From: Haemophilus parainfluenzae
GTDB lineage: Bacteria; Pseudomonadota; Gammaproteobacteria; Enterobacterales; Pasteurellaceae
Direction: 5' to 3'
DNA length: 64,000 nucleotides
Assembly: GCF_014931395.1 (NCBI RefSeq)
Contig: NZ_CP063120.1
Location: 1,905,501-1,969,500 of the forward strand
Shown: positions 1-10,753 of the stretch, one piece after another
Numbering within the stretch: the first letter of the stretch is position 1
How the letters are laid out: each line of letters starts with the position of its first letter
Program-made: the position numbers and the translations under genes
The notes under the pieces: model-generated
The model's input: only the letters and a program-made list of their open reading frames with translations
Told to the model about the DNA's origin: nothing
Database searches by the model: none

Positions 1-1667
1 TTCACCCAACGGAAGGGGTTTCAGGTGTGGAAGTGATCTTAACTAAGCTTCATGCAGGCGGTAAATTCTCGAATAAAAACTATGAATTTGCAGGTGGCTT
101 ACACGGGGTAGGGATTTCTGTCGTGAATGCCCTTTCTGAACGTGTTGATATTCAAGTTAAGCGTAACGGCGAAGTGTATAAAATTGCCTTTGAAAATGGG
201 GTGAAAGTAGAAGAATTAGAAGTCATCGGGACTTGTGGAAGACGTACAACCGGCACTACCGTTCACTTCAAACCGAATCCAAAATATTTCGATAGCAAAA
301 ATTTTTCTGTTAGTCGTTTACGTCACTTATTACGTGCTAAAGCCGTGCTTTGTTCAGGCTTAGAGATTAAATTTGTCGATAAAGTGAATAACACCGAAGA
401 TGTGTGGTGCTATCAAGATGGTTTATCGGATTACTTAACCGAAGCAGTGAATGGTTTTGAAACCTTACCTGAAAAACCTTTTGTGGGTGAATTTAAAGGT
501 TCTACCGAAGCGGTAAGCTGGGCATTATTATGGTTACCAGAAGGTGGTGAGCTTATTGCAGAAAGCTATGTAAACTTGATTCCAACGGTACAAGGCGGAA
601 CACACGTAAATGGTCTTCGCCAAGGTTTGCTCAATGCCATGACTGAATATTGTGAATTCCGCAATAAATTACCACGTGGCGTGAAATTAACTGCAGACGA
701 TATTTGGGATCGCTGCGCTTATATTCTTTCACTGAAAATGCAAGATGCTCAATTTGCCGGCCAAACAAAAGAACGTTTATCTTCCCGTCAAAGTGCGGTC
801 TTTGTTGCGGGTGTTTTAAAAGATGCCTTCAGTTTATGGTTAAATCAAAACGTACAAGATGCAGATCGCTTAGCTGAAATGGCGATCAGTTCTGCACAAC
901 GTCGTCTGAATGCGGCCAAAAAAGTTGTGCGTAAAAAATTAGTGAGTGGTCCTGCTCTACCGGGTAAATTAGCCGATTGTGCATCACAAAATTTAGAAAA
1001 AACTGAATTATTCTTAGTCGAGGGTGACTCTGCGGGCGGCTCAGCCAAACAGGCACGAGACCGTGAATATCAAGCGATCCTACCGTTACGCGGAAAAATC
1101 TTAAATACTTGGGAAGTCGCCAGTGATCAAGTGCTTGGCTCAACGGAAATTCATGATATTGCTGTGGCGCTTGGTATCGATCCTGATAATGAAGACTTAT
1201 CTCAACTTCGTTACGGGAAAGTCTGTATTTTAGCCGATGCGGACTCTGATGGTTTGCATATCGCCACCCTACTCTGTGCACTCTTTTTACGTCACTTCCC
1301 TAAATTGGTTCAAGATGGACACGTTTATGTGGCAATGCCACCACTCTATCGTATCGACTTAGGTAAAGAAGTCTTTTATGCCCTCGATGAAAACGAAAAA
1401 GAAGCAATTTTAGAACGCTTAAAAGGTAAAAAAGGCACTTTAAACGTACAACGATTCAAAGGTTTAGGTGAAATGGATCCATCACAATTACGTGAAACCA
1501 CCATGGATCCGAATACACGTCGTTTAGTTCAATTAACCTATGAGCTAGGCGAAGATCAAGGCGCGGAAACATTAGAATTAATGGATATGTTACTTGCCAA
1601 AAAACGAGCGGAAGATCGCAAAAATTGGTTACAAACTAATGGCGATCAAGTGGATTTAACCGTTTAA
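1..1667 (+). CDS. parE: DNA topoisomerase IV subunit B (5' end outside window)
   Basis: ATPase subunit of topoisomerase IV, which pairs with ParC to decatenate replicated chromosomes. The reading frame is open from base 3, so the GTG at 27 is an internal valine and the true start lies upstream of the window. Visible are the end of the GHKL ATPase region (HAGGKFSNKNY, GGLHGVGISVVNAL), the transducer domain, and the TOPRIM domain with EGDSAGGSAKQ near base 1020 and the metal-binding DADSDGLH near base 1240. The C-terminal motif RFKGLGEM near base 1450 is typical of type II topoisomerase B subunits. No frameshift is seen. The next gene starts 16 bases after the stop, so the gene is probably co-transcribed with the two that follow. 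The identification as ParE rather than GyrB rests on close agreement with the E. coli ParE TOPRIM region and on the nearby parC. Confidence 0.96.
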   Translation, partial: HPTEGVSGVEVILTKLHAGGKFSNKNYEFAGGLHGVGISVVNALSERVDIQVKRNGEVYKIAFENGVKVEELEVIGTCGRRTTGTTVHFKPNPKYFDSKNFSVSRLRHLLRAKAVLCSGLEIKFVDKVNNTEDVWCYQDGLSDYLTEAVNGFETLPEKPFVGEFKGSTEAVSWALLWLPEGGELIAESYVNLIPTVQGGTHVNGLRQGLLNAMTEYCEFRNKLPRGVKLTADDIWDRCAYILSLKMQDAQFAGQTKERLSSRQSAVFVAGVLKDAFSLWLNQNVQDADRLAEMAISSAQRRLNAAKKVVRKKLVSGPALPGKLADCASQNLEKTELFLVEGDSAGGSAKQARDREYQAILPLRGKILNTWEVASDQVLGSTEIHDIAVALGIDPDNEDLSQLRYGKVCILADADSDGLHIATLLCALFLRHFPKLVQDGHVYVAMPPLYRIDLGKEVFYALDENEKEAILERLKGKKGTLNVQRFKGLGEMDPSQLRETTMDPNTRRLVQLTYELGEDQGAETLELMDMLLAKKRAEDRKNWLQTNGDQVDLTV

Positions 1668-1683
1668 TTATTTGAGGTCAATC

Positions 1684-2877
1684 ATGAACGAACAACGTCG
1701 AGATTTTTTTAGAAACAGCGCATTAGGCTTAGCAACGATTACATTAGGTGCAGGTTTAAGCCTTATTCCTTCTGCTCAAGCAGAAGAAAAAGCCTCAAAT
1801 ACTGCGACGACTGCAGTTGAAAATTTACCTGAGATTGAAGCTGAATTGACGCTCGCACCCAATGTACCAAAACCTCTTGAACGTAACTATCCAGCAAAAG
1901 TCGTGGTGAAACTAACCGCACTTGAGCAAATTATGGATTTAATGGATGGCGTACAATTTAAATTCTGGACATTAAATGGCAGTGTGCCTGCGCCATTTAT
2001 TCGAGTACGCGAAGGCGATATGGTGGAAGTACAACTTTCCAACTCAGCGAGTTCAATGATGCCACATAGTCTAGACTTCCATGCGGCAGCCGTGCCAATG
2101 GGCGGCGCACTCGCAAGCGAAACCGCACCAACACGCACATCTACCTTCCAATTTAGAGCATTACGTTCGGGGATTTATCTATACCACTGTGGCAGTCAGC
2201 CTGTGGATATTCACCTTGCCAAGGGGATGTATGGTTTAGTTTTAGTTGAGCCCAAAGAAGGTTTACCAAAAGTGGATCGCGAATTTTACATTATGCAAAG
2301 TGAATTCTATACCAAAGGTGAATTTGGCGATCCTGGTTTGCAACCATTCAGTATGCAAAAAGCCATTGATGAACGCCCTGAATACGTCCTCTTCAACGGT
2401 AAAGTCGGTGCTACCATGGATGGAAATGCCTTAAAAGCGAAGACAGGTGAAACCATTCGTCTATTTGTAGGAAATGCGGGGCCGAATTTATGCTCTTCTT
2501 TCCACTTAATCGGTGCAGTATTTGACAATGTGTATGTGGAAGGTGGTACGCTTGTTAATCACAATGTTCAAACTACCCTGATTCCATCCGGCAGTGCCAC
2601 CATGGTGGAAACACGAATTGATGTACCTGGCACTTATGTCTTTATGGATCACTCTATTTTCCGCGCAGTGAATAAAGGTACGATGGGACAAATCGTGGTT
2701 GAAGGCGAAAAAAATCCGACTATTTATTCTGGCAAATTAAAAGACGAAGCCTTTAAAGAAGCCAATCCACAAAAACCGCAACCTGTTCCTTACGAAATTG
2801 ACAGTCACAAAGGAATAGATATGGGACATTCTCCTCACGAACATTCCGATGGGAATTCCGGTGCAACCAGAAAATAG
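1684..2877 (+). CDS. Copper-containing nitrite reductase, NirK/AniA type, with Tat-like signal
   Basis: Predicted periplasmic two-cupredoxin enzyme reducing nitrite to nitric oxide. All residues expected for the trimeric copper nitrite reductase family are present. Type 1 copper: His128, Cys169, His177, Met182. Type 2 copper: His133, His168, His323. Catalytic pair: Asp131 and His274. The stretches PHSLDFHAA, YLYHC and MDHSIFRAVNKG match Neisseria AniA closely, so the cell-division protein SufI is excluded. The N-terminus (NEQRRDFFRNSALG, then a hydrophobic stretch to AQA) looks like a twin-arginine signal rather than the AniA lipoprotein signal. The C-terminal tail is histidine-rich. The ATG at 1684 follows GAGG, whereas a TTG at 1672 lacks a ribosome site. 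The gene sits between parE and parC with only 16 and 11 bases on either side, so it has no room for its own oxygen- or nitrite-responsive promoter. Function is inferred from conserved ligands. Confidence 0.88.
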   Translation: MNEQRRDFFRNSALGLATITLGAGLSLIPSAQAEEKASNTATTAVENLPEIEAELTLAPNVPKPLERNYPAKVVVKLTALEQIMDLMDGVQFKFWTLNGSVPAPFIRVREGDMVEVQLSNSASSMMPHSLDFHAAAVPMGGALASETAPTRTSTFQFRALRSGIYLYHCGSQPVDIHLAKGMYGLVLVEPKEGLPKVDREFYIMQSEFYTKGEFGDPGLQPFSMQKAIDERPEYVLFNGKVGATMDGNALKAKTGETIRLFVGNAGPNLCSSFHLIGAVFDNVYVEGGTLVNHNVQTTLIPSGSATMVETRIDVPGTYVFMDHSIFRAVNKGTMGQIVVEGEKNPTIYSGKLKDEAFKEANPQKPQPVPYEIDSHKGIDMGHSPHEHSDGNSGATRK

Positions 2878-2888
2878 ATTAGAAGAAT

Positions 2889-5144
2889 ATGAGCAATATT
2901 AACTACGAAGGCATCGAGCAGATGCCACTTCGCACCTTTACAGAAAAGGCTTATCTTAATTATTCAATGTACGTCATCATGGATCGCGCATTGCCTTTTA
3001 TTGGCGATGGCTTAAAGCCTGTTCAACGTCGTATTGTCTATGCGATGTCTGAACTGGGTTTAAATGCTGCGGCAAAATTTAAAAAATCCGCACGTACCGT
3101 CGGTGATGTGTTAGGTAAATTCCATCCACATGGTGACTCCGCTTGTTATGAAGCCATGGTTTTAATGGCTCAGCCTTTTTCTTACCGTTATCCTTTGGTA
3201 GATGGGCAAGGAAACTGGGGGGCGCCAGATGATCCTAAATCATTCGCGGCAATGCGTTATACAGAATCTCGCCTGTCCAAAATCTCTGAAATTCTATTAT
3301 CTGAATTAGGCCAAGGCACTGTTGATTTCCAACCGAACTTTGATGGTACTTTAGAAGAACCACAATATTTGCCTGCTCGTTTACCTCATATTCTGTTAAA
3401 CGGTACCACGGGGATTGCCGTTGGGATGGCAACCGATATTCCACCACACAATATTAATGAAGTGGCAGATGCTGCTGTCTTGCTATTAGATAATCCCAAA
3501 GCAGGATTAGATGATGTACTCAATATCATTCAAGGCCCAGATTTCCCAACTGAAGCGGAAATTATTTCGCCAAAAGATGATATTCGCAAAATGTACGAAA
3601 CCGGTCGTGGCTCCATCAAGATGCGAGCAACATGGCATAAAGAAGACGGTGAAATCATCATTAGCGCACTTCCTCATCAATCTTCACCCTCTAAAATCAT
3701 TGCACAAATTGCTGAGCAAATGACGGCGAAAAAATTGCCAATGGTGGAAGATATTCGTGATGAAGCAGATTATGAAAACCCTGTGCGTATCGTGCTTGTG
3801 CCTCGTTCAAATCGCGTTGACACGGATGCCTTAATGGCACATTTATTTGCGACGACGGATCTTGAAAAAAGCTATCGTGTGAATATGAATATGATCGGAC
3901 TTGATCATAAACCCGCCGTGAAAGGCTTACTTCAAGTTCTTACCGAATGGCTGACATTCCGTCGTACAACAGTAACGCGTCGTTTACAACATCGTTTAGA
4001 TAAAGTACTCGCTCGTTTACACATTTTAGATGGTTTGATGATTGCCTTCCTCAATATTGATGAAGTGATTGAGATTATTCGCACTGAAGACGAACCTAAA
4101 CAAGTTTTAATGGCTCGTTTTAACTTAAGTGATGAACAGGCTGAAGCCATTTTAAACTTACGTTTGCGTCATTTAGCCAAATTAGAAGAACATCAATTAC
4201 AAGCTGAAAAAGATAAACTCGAAGAAGAGCGGTCAAATTTAGAGTTAATTTTAGGATCTGAACGTCGCTTAAATACCTTGATCAAAAAAGAAATTCAAGA
4301 AGATGCGAAAAAATACGCCAGCCCTAGAATGTCTCAATTAGTTGAGCGTGAAGAAGCGAAAGCGATTTCTGAAAGTGAAATGACTCCGGCTGAACCTGTT
4401 ACCGTCATCTTATCTGAAATGGGCTGGGTTCGTTGTGCGAAAGGTCATGATATTGATCCGGAAGGATTAAGCTATAAAGCCGGTGATAAATATCTGGCGC
4501 ACGCTTGCGGTAAAAGTAATCAACCTGTGATCTTTATTGATAGTACGGGTCGTAGCTACGCTTTAGATCCATTAAGCTTACCTTCTGCGCGTTCACAAGG
4601 TGAACCGCTCACCGGTAAACTCACATTACCGGCCGGTGCGACCATTGAACAGGTTATTATGGAACCTGAAAAACAAGAGTTATTGATGGCATCAGATGCG
4701 GGATACGGTTTTATTTGCAAATTTGAAGATTTAATTGCGCGTAATAAAGCTGGAAAAGCCTTGATTTCTTTGCCAGAAAATGCGAAAGTCTTGAAACCTG
4801 AAACACTTTCCGAGTCGGCCTCACTTCTTGTGTCCCTCACTTCAGCGGGGCGAATGCTGATTTTTCCGGTACGGGATTTACCGGCATTATCAAAAGGGAA
4901 AGGCAACAAAATCATCAGTATTCCAGCAGCGAATGCAAAAGCGCGGTCAGAATTATTAGTGAAATTGTTCTTAATTTCAGAACAAGCTAGCCTTGAGTTC
5001 CATTCCGGTAAACGAAAAATCACATTAAAACCGGAAGATCTGCAAAAATTCCGAGCGGAACGCGGCAGAAAAGGCTCCCAATTACCACGTGGATTACATA
5101 GCAATGTTGATATTGTGGTAGTTGAACCCGAACACAACTCATAA
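2889..5144 (+). CDS. parC: DNA topoisomerase IV subunit A
   Basis: DNA breakage-reunion subunit of topoisomerase IV, partner of ParE. The protein is 751 residues long, the usual length. It has the N-terminal winged-helix domain with the catalytic tyrosine (Tyr124 in [11 protein letters not shown]), the coiled-coil tower region, and a C-terminal DNA-wrapping domain from about residue 490. The quinolone-resistance region reads [13 protein letters not shown], with Ser84 and Glu88 in their wild-type state, so no classical fluoroquinolone-resistance substitution is visible here. It begins 11 bases after the nitrite reductase gene and ends 36 bases before gltS. A long opposite-strand frame inside the gene is only a shadow. 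Confidence 0.98.
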   Translation: MSNINYEGIEQMPLRTFTEKAYLNYSMYVIMDRALPFIGDGLKPVQRRIVYAMSELGLNAAAKFKKSARTVGDVLGKFHPHGDSACYEAMVLMAQPFSYRYPLVDGQGNWGAPDDPKSFAAMRYTESRLSKISEILLSELGQGTVDFQPNFDGTLEEPQYLPARLPHILLNGTTGIAVGMATDIPPHNINEVADAAVLLLDNPKAGLDDVLNIIQGPDFPTEAEIISPKDDIRKMYETGRGSIKMRATWHKEDGEIIISALPHQSSPSKIIAQIAEQMTAKKLPMVEDIRDEADYENPVRIVLVPRSNRVDTDALMAHLFATTDLEKSYRVNMNMIGLDHKPAVKGLLQVLTEWLTFRRTTVTRRLQHRLDKVLARLHILDGLMIAFLNIDEVIEIIRTEDEPKQVLMARFNLSDEQAEAILNLRLRHLAKLEEHQLQAEKDKLEEERSNLELILGSERRLNTLIKKEIQEDAKKYASPRMSQLVEREEAKAISESEMTPAEPVTVILSEMGWVRCAKGHDIDPEGLSYKAGDKYLAHACGKSNQPVIFIDSTGRSYALDPLSLPSARSQGEPLTGKLTLPAGATIEQVIMEPEKQELLMASDAGYGFICKFEDLIARNKAGKALISLPENAKVLKPETLSESASLLVSLTSAGRMLIFPVRDLPALSKGKGNKIISIPAANAKARSELLVKLFLISEQASLEFHSGKRKITLKPEDLQKFRAERGRKGSQLPRGLHSNVDIVVVEPEHNS

Positions 5145-5180
5145 GGATTCTCGAAACCAAACTAAATAGGAGGATATTTC

Positions 5181-6395
5181 GTGAATATTGTTTTTGATAC
5201 CTATCAAACTCTTGCTTTAGCAAGCTTTGTATTATTACTTGGTTATTTTCTAGTAAAACGTATTCGCGTTTTACAAACATTCAATATCCCTGAGCCTGTT
5301 GTTGGTGGCTTTATTGTGGCTATTGCATTAACCATTTTATACAAAGTAAACGGCACCTCATTTACCTTTGAGAAAAGCTTACAAACATCTATGATGTTAG
5401 TATTCTTCTCCTCTATCGGTTTAAGTGCAAACTTTGCCCGCTTAGTTAAAGGCGGAAAACCATTAGTTATCTTCCTACTTGTCGCTGCCCTTCTCATTGT
5501 TTTCCAAAATCTCATCGGGATTTTAGGGACTCAATTATTAGGCATTGATCCTGCTTACGGTTTACTTGCAGGTTCTGTTACCTTAACGGGGGGGCATGGT
5601 ACGGGTGCAGCTTGGGCAGAAACATTCACCAAAGAATTTAACCTACCTGCTGCAACAGAAATTGCCATGGCATGTGCCACATTTGGTTTAGTCTTCGGTG
5701 GTATCTTAGGTGGTCCAGTATCTCGTTATTTATTAAATCATCAAAAACAAGGTGAAAACCCTGAGAATGATGACGTAGATGATGTAGAAGAAGCATTTGA
5801 ACACCCTACTTATAAACGTAAAGTGAATGCGCGCTCAATCATTGAGACCATCGCAATGCTTTCTTTATGTTTACTCATCGGTCAATACTTAGATGGCTTA
5901 ACAAAAGGTACACAAATGCAATTACCAACATTCGTATGGTGTTTGTTTACTGGTGTAATTATTCGTAACAGCTTAACCAATTTATTCAAATTCCAAGTGG
6001 CTGATTCAGCGATTGACATATTAGGTAGTGTAGGTTTATCTATCTTCTTAGCCATTGCCTTAATGTCTCTCAAACTTTGGGAATTGGTAGGTCTTGCAGC
6101 AGATGTACTCATTATCTTAGCGGTTCAAGTTGCCTTCATGGCTTTCTTCGCCATCTACGTCACATACCGTATGATGGGTAAAGATTATGATGCGATTGTA
6201 TTAAGTGCGGGTCACTGTGGTTTCGGTCTCGGTGCAACACCAACAGCCGTTGCTAACATGCAAGCGATTACTAGTCGTTTCGGACCTTCTCACAAAGCGT
6301 TCTTAATCGTACCAATGGTAGGGGCATTCTTTATCGACTTATTAAATAATGGTATTTTAAAAATGTTCTTAAACCTTGTTAAATACCTTCACTAA
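5181..6395 (+). CDS. gltS: Sodium/glutamate symporter
   Basis: Inner-membrane carrier that imports glutamate with sodium. The 404-residue protein is hydrophobic throughout and matches E. coli GltS in length and in its signature segments, including GGHGTGAAW in the first half and GHCGFGLGATPTAIANMQ-like sequence (here AGHCGFGLGATPTAVANMQ) in the second half. These are the two inverted repeats that build the substrate site. The start is GTG at 5181, preceded by a strong AGGAGG site. An acidic loop near residues 193-208 separates the halves. It lies 36 bases after parC with no clear terminator between, so read-through from the parE operon is possible. A strong hairpin follows at 6411. Confidence 0.97.
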   Translation: MNIVFDTYQTLALASFVLLLGYFLVKRIRVLQTFNIPEPVVGGFIVAIALTILYKVNGTSFTFEKSLQTSMMLVFFSSIGLSANFARLVKGGKPLVIFLLVAALLIVFQNLIGILGTQLLGIDPAYGLLAGSVTLTGGHGTGAAWAETFTKEFNLPAATEIAMACATFGLVFGGILGGPVSRYLLNHQKQGENPENDDVDDVEEAFEHPTYKRKVNARSIIETIAMLSLCLLIGQYLDGLTKGTQMQLPTFVWCLFTGVIIRNSLTNLFKFQVADSAIDILGSVGLSIFLAIALMSLKLWELVGLAADVLIILAVQVAFMAFFAIYVTYRMMGKDYDAIVLSAGHCGFGLGATPTAVANMQAITSRFGPSHKAFLIVPMVGAFFIDLLNNGILKMFLNLVKYLH

Positions 6396-6410
6396 TAAAA
6401 TGTAAAAAAG

Positions 6411-6437
6411 AAAGGCTGACATTTTGTCAGCCTTTTT
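6411..6437. terminator. Bidirectional terminator between gltS and folC
   Basis: A perfect 10-base stem (AAAGGCTGAC and its complement) with a 5-base loop is followed by a T-run on the plus strand and preceded by an A-rich run. It can end both the gltS and the converging folC transcripts. Confidence 0.9.
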
Positions 6438-6451
6438 ACTTTGCAAACCTA

Positions 6452-7768
6452 CTATGCTAAATATTCTAAAAATTCCCCTACAGTGTGGAAGGATCCAAAT
6501 ACCAGCACAATGTCATTTTTATCGGCATTTTTAACCGCACTTTGCACACCTTCAGCTACAGAATCTTCAGAAACACTTTTTGCTGATGGGTAAACTGATG
6601 TTAATTTTGCATTTAAGTCATCACCCGATTGACCGCGGTAACCGCCTAATGTTACACAATACCATTGGTCAATAACGGAAGTAAGTTGGGTAAACACCGA
6701 CTCTGCATCTTTATCTTTCAACATACCACAAACGGCAATGATACGACCTGATATTTGTGCTTTAAGTGCGGTCAATTTTTCGGCTAAATATTTTGCCGCA
6801 TGAGGATTATGCCCCACATCGATGATCACTTTTGGCAACTGTGAATAAGGTAGATTCAAGCGATCTGCCAATTTTTCTAATTGGTTACCTTTCAATTGTT
6901 GGAAACGACCTACCAATTCCACTTCAATTAATGAACGTTTAATGGTATCGACAGAAATATCAAAAGGCAGCTGTTCAACGGCTGCCAAAGCGGTTGCTGC
7001 ATTGGCTAATGGAATGTGGCAAAACGGTAGATTTTCTAACCGCACTTTGTTGCTCTGCCACATCCAAGTTTGCTCATTGGCTTTAAACGACCAAGTGACA
7101 TCTCGGCGTGAAACGTGGCAATGTAATTTCTCCGCTTGTTCTAGCATAGGTTGCGGAACATTGGGTTCGCCAATCACAACCGGTTTATTCGCACGGAAAA
7201 TACCCGCTTTTTCAAAGCCAATTTCTTCTCTAGTTGACCCAAGAAAATCCGTATGATCAATATCAATACTGGTGATAACCGCCAGATCATTATCAACAAT
7301 ATTGGTTGCATCTAAGCGTCCACCAAGCCCTACTTCAAGAATGACGACATCAAGCTTCGCTTGTTTGAATAAATGTAAAGCTGATAAGGTGCTAAATTCA
7401 AAATAAGTGAGAGACTGCGTTTTATGCTTTTCGATAAAATCAAAAGAAGCGGTATGTATTTCATCCAGTAAGTCTTGATTTTGAATACGAACACGTTCGT
7501 TATAACGCAATAAATGAGGTGAGGAATACACACCCACACGCAAACCGTGATTTAACAAAATGGTTTCAAGCAAACGGCACGTTGTGCCTTTACCATTTGT
7601 GCCCCCCACCGTGATCACATAAGGTGCGGGATTCAAAAGATCCAATTCTTCTGCCACGGATTTAATACGATCCAGCCCTAAATCAATAGCTTTAAAGTGA
7701 CTGTTTTCCAAATAAGAAAGCCACTCAGCGAGTGGCGAAGTGGCTTTTAAATTCATTGTATTACTCAT
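6452..7768 (-). CDS. folC: Dihydrofolate synthase / folylpolyglutamate synthase
   Basis: Cytoplasmic Mur-ligase-family enzyme that adds glutamate to dihydropteroate and then to folates, using ATP. The P-loop GTNGKGTT lies near residue 58, [11 protein letters not shown] follows, and the C-terminal domain contains VGHNPHAA, matching E. coli FolC along its length. The ATG at 7768 is chosen over an upstream TTG at 7777. It gives an 8-base overlap with the end of accD, suggesting translational coupling. The accD-folC order is the same as in E. coli. The gene ends at the bidirectional hairpin shared with gltS. Two uptake-sequence cores lie within it. Confidence 0.96.
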   Translation of the reverse strand: MSNTMNLKATSPLAEWLSYLENSHFKAIDLGLDRIKSVAEELDLLNPAPYVITVGGTNGKGTTCRLLETILLNHGLRVGVYSSPHLLRYNERVRIQNQDLLDEIHTASFDFIEKHKTQSLTYFEFSTLSALHLFKQAKLDVVILEVGLGGRLDATNIVDNDLAVITSIDIDHTDFLGSTREEIGFEKAGIFRANKPVVIGEPNVPQPMLEQAEKLHCHVSRRDVTWSFKANEQTWMWQSNKVRLENLPFCHIPLANAATALAAVEQLPFDISVDTIKRSLIEVELVGRFQQLKGNQLEKLADRLNLPYSQLPKVIIDVGHNPHAAKYLAEKLTALKAQISGRIIAVCGMLKDKDAESVFTQLTSVIDQWYCVTLGGYRGQSGDDLNAKLTSVYPSAKSVSEDSVAEGVQSAVKNADKNDIVLVFGSFHTVGEFLEYLA

Positions 7769-8651
7769 GTTCAACAACTTCTACTTCAACAAAAGGTGAA
7801 GGTTGATTGGTGAGTTTGCTTAAAAGGTTTCCAAGGGTTGAACGCATTTCTGAACGTTTCACGATCATATCAATCGCCCCTTTCTCGAGTAAGAATTCAC
7901 TACGTTGGAATCCTTCCGGTAATTTTTCACGTACAGTTTGTTCGATAACACGTGGGCCTGCAAAACCAATTAATGCTTTTGGTTCAGCGATGTTCACATC
8001 ACCTAACATCGCAAAACTTGCAGATACACCACCTAATGTTGGATCCGTTAATACAGAAATAAACGGTACGCCTTTTTCACGCATTTGCGCTAATACCGCA
8101 CTGGTTTTTGCCATTTGCATTAATGAGAAAAGCGCTTCTTGCATACGTGCACCACCACTTGCGGAGAAACATACAAATGGACAGTTTAATTCAATTGCTT
8201 TTTCTGCCGCTTTTACAAATTTTGAACCCACAACAGAGCCCATTGAACCGCCCATGAAACTAAAGTTAGATGCTGCAACAACTACAGGCATGTTGTAAAG
8301 TGTACCCGTCATTGTGATTAACGCATCTTTTTCACCGGTTTCTTTTTGTGCAGCAGTAATACGATCTTTATATTTTTTTAAATCTTTAAATTTAAGAATA
8401 TCTTTTGGTTCTAAATCAGCCGACAATTCTTGGCTTGAACCTTCATCTAATAAGGCTAAAAGGCGCTCACGAGCATCAATGCGCATATGATGGCCGCATT
8501 TTGGGCAAACATGTAAATTACGTTTTACTTCTTCGCCGTAAAGGACTTGTTCACAAGAGGTACATTTCGTCCAAACCCCTTCTGGCACGTTTGCTTTACG
8601 TGATGTAGAGGAAGAGGTTCCTTTACTAAAAATTTTATCAATCCAGCTCAT
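7761..8651 (-). CDS. accD: Acetyl-CoA carboxylase carboxyltransferase subunit beta
   Basis: Beta half of the carboxyltransferase that transfers carboxyl from biotin carboxyl carrier protein to acetyl-CoA, making malonyl-CoA for fatty acid synthesis. The N-terminal four-cysteine zinc ribbon (Cys30, Cys33, Cys49, Cys52) is intact. The crotonase-fold body includes [11 protein letters not shown] and ASGGARMQE. At 296 residues it has normal length. It is followed, with an 8-base overlap, by folC. Its AccA partner is not in the window. Confidence 0.97.
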   Translation of the reverse strand: MSWIDKIFSKGTSSSTSRKANVPEGVWTKCTSCEQVLYGEEVKRNLHVCPKCGHHMRIDARERLLALLDEGSSQELSADLEPKDILKFKDLKKYKDRITAAQKETGEKDALITMTGTLYNMPVVVAASNFSFMGGSMGSVVGSKFVKAAEKAIELNCPFVCFSASGGARMQEALFSLMQMAKTSAVLAQMREKGVPFISVLTDPTLGGVSASFAMLGDVNIAEPKALIGFAGPRVIEQTVREKLPEGFQRSEFLLEKGAIDMIVKRSEMRSTLGNLLSKLTNQPSPFVEVEVVEHE

Positions 8652-8716
8652 TTTTTACCTTTTTTATTAACTAGAAAAGTCTGTGTATTTAATCATAATT
8701 TAGCGAAATTTGCTAG

Positions 8717-9511
8717 TCAGATGAGATTATCTTCTAAAAACAATGGGCCTAAATTTTTCTGTGGAATTTCAAATTTTTCAGGGTAAATCACATTCACTAA
8801 ATATAAACCTTGGGGTTTTGCTGTTGGAGCGGCTAATTTACGATCTTTTTGCTCTAACAACCATTTCATCCACTCAACAGGTTGATTACCGGCACCGACT
8901 TCAATCAAGCTTCCCACAATGTTGCGTACCATATGATGCACAAAAGCATTGGCTTGAATATCCACAATAATGTACTGCCCTTTTCGCACCGCATTTAAAT
9001 GATGCACATTTCGCCAAGGGGTATTTGATTGACATTGTGCCGCACGGAAAGAGGAAAAATCATTTTCGCCTAATAAAAACTGCCCCGCTTGGTGCATTTT
9101 CTTTTCGTCTAAATCTAAATGGCAATGGGTAATTCCTTCCGGCAAAATGGCTGAACGCAATTTATTACAATACAAAATATAACGATAGCGACGCGCGGTT
9201 GCCGAAAAACGGGCATGAAATTCATCATCCACCACTTTTGCCCAACTTACTGAAATATCATCAGGCAAATTCGCATTCGTGCCAAATGCCCAAGCTTTTT
9301 CTGGACGAACCGCTGTGGTTTCAAAATGCACCACTTGTCCCGTGCCATGCACACCAGAGTCTGTTCTGCCCGCACAAAACACTTCAATTTTTTCATTTGC
9401 CACGAAAGATAACGCTTTTTCTAATTCTTCTTGTACGCTACGCACTTTCTCTTGTCGCTGCCAGCCACAATATTGTTTTCCGTTATATTCAATACCTAAG
9501 GCTATCTTCAT
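8717..9511 (-). CDS. truA: tRNA pseudouridine(38-40) synthase
   Basis: Converts uridines 38-40 of the tRNA anticodon arm to pseudouridine. The catalytic aspartate is Asp51 in [11 protein letters not shown], and the C-terminal [11 protein letters not shown] motif of the TruA fold is present. Length is 264 residues, normal for the family. It is 65 bases upstream of accD on the same strand and may share its transcript. An uptake sequence at about 9543 lies upstream, between truA and the rplY terminator. Confidence 0.97.
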   Translation of the reverse strand: MKIALGIEYNGKQYCGWQRQEKVRSVQEELEKALSFVANEKIEVFCAGRTDSGVHGTGQVVHFETTAVRPEKAWAFGTNANLPDDISVSWAKVVDDEFHARFSATARRYRYILYCNKLRSAILPEGITHCHLDLDEKKMHQAGQFLLGENDFSSFRAAQCQSNTPWRNVHHLNAVRKGQYIIVDIQANAFVHHMVRNIVGSLIEVGAGNQPVEWMKWLLEQKDRKLAAPTAKPQGLYLVNVIYPEKFEIPQKNLGPLFLEDNLI

Positions 9512-9559
9512 TGGAAAATACTCCTAAAACGATTTCAAATTTGACCGCACTTTGCCCGA

Positions 9560-9596
9560 AAAGAAAAAACACCAATAACTCAACATTATTGGTGTT
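9560..9596 (-). terminator. rplY terminator
   Basis: An 11-base perfect stem (9568-9578 with 9586-9596), read on the minus strand, is followed by a run of U residues. It lies 19 bases after the rplY stop codon. Confidence 0.85.
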
Positions 9597-9614
9597 CTTA
9601 TCACAAGCTAAAAA

Positions 9615-9902
9615 TTAAGCACGTTTGAAGTCAATGTGAACCAATTTTGGTTTGAATGGGTGACGTTGCATTGCTTGAACTTTCACTGCAACTTCTTTAC
9701 CTTCAACCACTAAAGTGATTACATCGCTATAGAAAGAATCGTGAGCTTGTGCGTTGTTTAATTCATCGTGATTTAAGATGATTGAAACAGGTGCTTCGCT
9801 GCCACCATAAATGATTGCAGGGATTTGACCGTTGTGACGCAGGCGGCGGCTCGCACCCTTACCTTGCGCTTGACGAACTTCAGCGTTAAATTTAAATGCC
9901 AT
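9615..9902 (-). CDS. rplY: 50S ribosomal protein L25
   Basis: 5S rRNA-binding ribosomal protein. The 95-residue product corresponds to the short form of the L25/CTC family, as in E. coli (94 residues). It carries the characteristic [21 protein letters not shown] segment near the N-terminus and ends in [15 protein letters not shown]. It is transcribed alone, divergently from the DedA gene, from the 226-base gap at 9903-10128, and ends at its own hairpin. A frame of the same length overlapping its 5' half is a shadow. Confidence 0.97.
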   Translation of the reverse strand: MAFKFNAEVRQAQGKGASRRLRHNGQIPAIIYGGSEAPVSIILNHDELNNAQAHDSFYSDVITLVVEGKEVAVKVQAMQRHPFKPKLVHIDFKRA

Positions 9903-10128
9903 TTTAATGTTCTCTTGATTAAAAGTTTAAAATAAAAAATTGCAGGCGACCCAGCAATTTTCCTAAATTTGCTCAAAGACAAACTTTGAGAGCGACGGAT
10001 TATAAAATATTCAGCCCCACAATGCAAATTTACACAGCAAATTTTTTCTAGGCTTTTCAAGGCAAAGCGATTAAAATAAATCCCAATTTTTAATTAATTT
10101 TAACTAACTGATTGTAAGTGGGTTTCAA

Positions 10129-10737
10129 ATGGAATTTCTTATCAGCTTTTTTACCGATTACGGTTATTGGGCGGTGCTATTTGTTCTGATTATTTGTGGC
10201 TTTGGTGTACCTATTCCAGAAGATATCACGCTTGTTTCCGGCGGTGTGATTGCTGGTCTCTATCCTGAAAGCGTCAATTCCCACTTAATGTTAGTCGTCA
10301 GTATGATTGGTGTACTTGCCGGTGATTCAACCATGTACTGGCTTGGTCGTATTTACGGCACGCGTATCTTACGTTTCCGTCCAATGCGTAAACTAGTCAC
10401 CTTAGAACGTCTTAAAATGGTACGTGAAAAATTTGACCAATATGGCAACCGAGTATTATTTGTTGCTCGTTTCCTTCCAGGATTACGCGCGCCAATTTAT
10501 ATGGTTTCAGGTATCACCCGCCGCGTCAGCTATACCCGCTTTGTATTAATTGATTTCTGCGCCGCGATTATTTCTGTACCAATTTGGGTTTACCTTGGTG
10601 AATTTGGTGCGAAAAATTTAGATTGGTTACACGAACAAATTAAAAAAGGCCAACTCGTGATTTATATCCTAATCGGTATTCTAGCCCTATTCCTATTTTG
10701 GAAATGGAGAAAAGCGAAGAAATCCAAAGCTAACTAA
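10129..10737 (+). CDS. DedA-family inner-membrane protein
   Basis: Member of the DedA/SNARE-associated (VTT domain) family of polytopic membrane proteins, now linked to lipid flipping and membrane homeostasis. Visible are the acidic motif GVPIPEDITLVSGG near residue 28 and the hallmark FVARFLPGLRAPIY near residue 110, whose arginines are conserved. C-terminal membrane segments end in a lysine-rich tail. Length is 202 residues, normal. Which E. coli paralogue (YqjA, YghB, YohD or DedA) is closest cannot be decided here. It is a single gene, divergent from rplY, ending at an uptake-sequence hairpin. Confidence 0.9.
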   Translation: MEFLISFFTDYGYWAVLFVLIICGFGVPIPEDITLVSGGVIAGLYPESVNSHLMLVVSMIGVLAGDSTMYWLGRIYGTRILRFRPMRKLVTLERLKMVREKFDQYGNRVLFVARFLPGLRAPIYMVSGITRRVSYTRFVLIDFCAAIISVPIWVYLGEFGAKNLDWLHEQIKKGQLVIYILIGILALFLFWKWRKAKKSKAN

Positions 10738-10753
10738 TATCATATAATTCAAT

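Noticed and set aside
27..1667. A complete gene starting at the GTG at base 27
   Set aside because: The frame is open to the first base of the window and the upstream codons continue the ParE sequence, so the gene is truncated by the window edge.
1684..2877. The cell-division protein SufI/FtsP, which lies near parC in E. coli
   Set aside because: The sequence matches AniA/NirK and retains all copper ligands, which SufI lacks.
4556..5137. A 193-residue frame opposite parC
   Set aside because: It is the reverse-strand shadow of a conserved parC region with no ribosome site or recognisable domain.
9773..10060. A 95-residue frame overlapping rplY
   Set aside because: Out of frame with the clear L25 protein and without similarity or a ribosome site.
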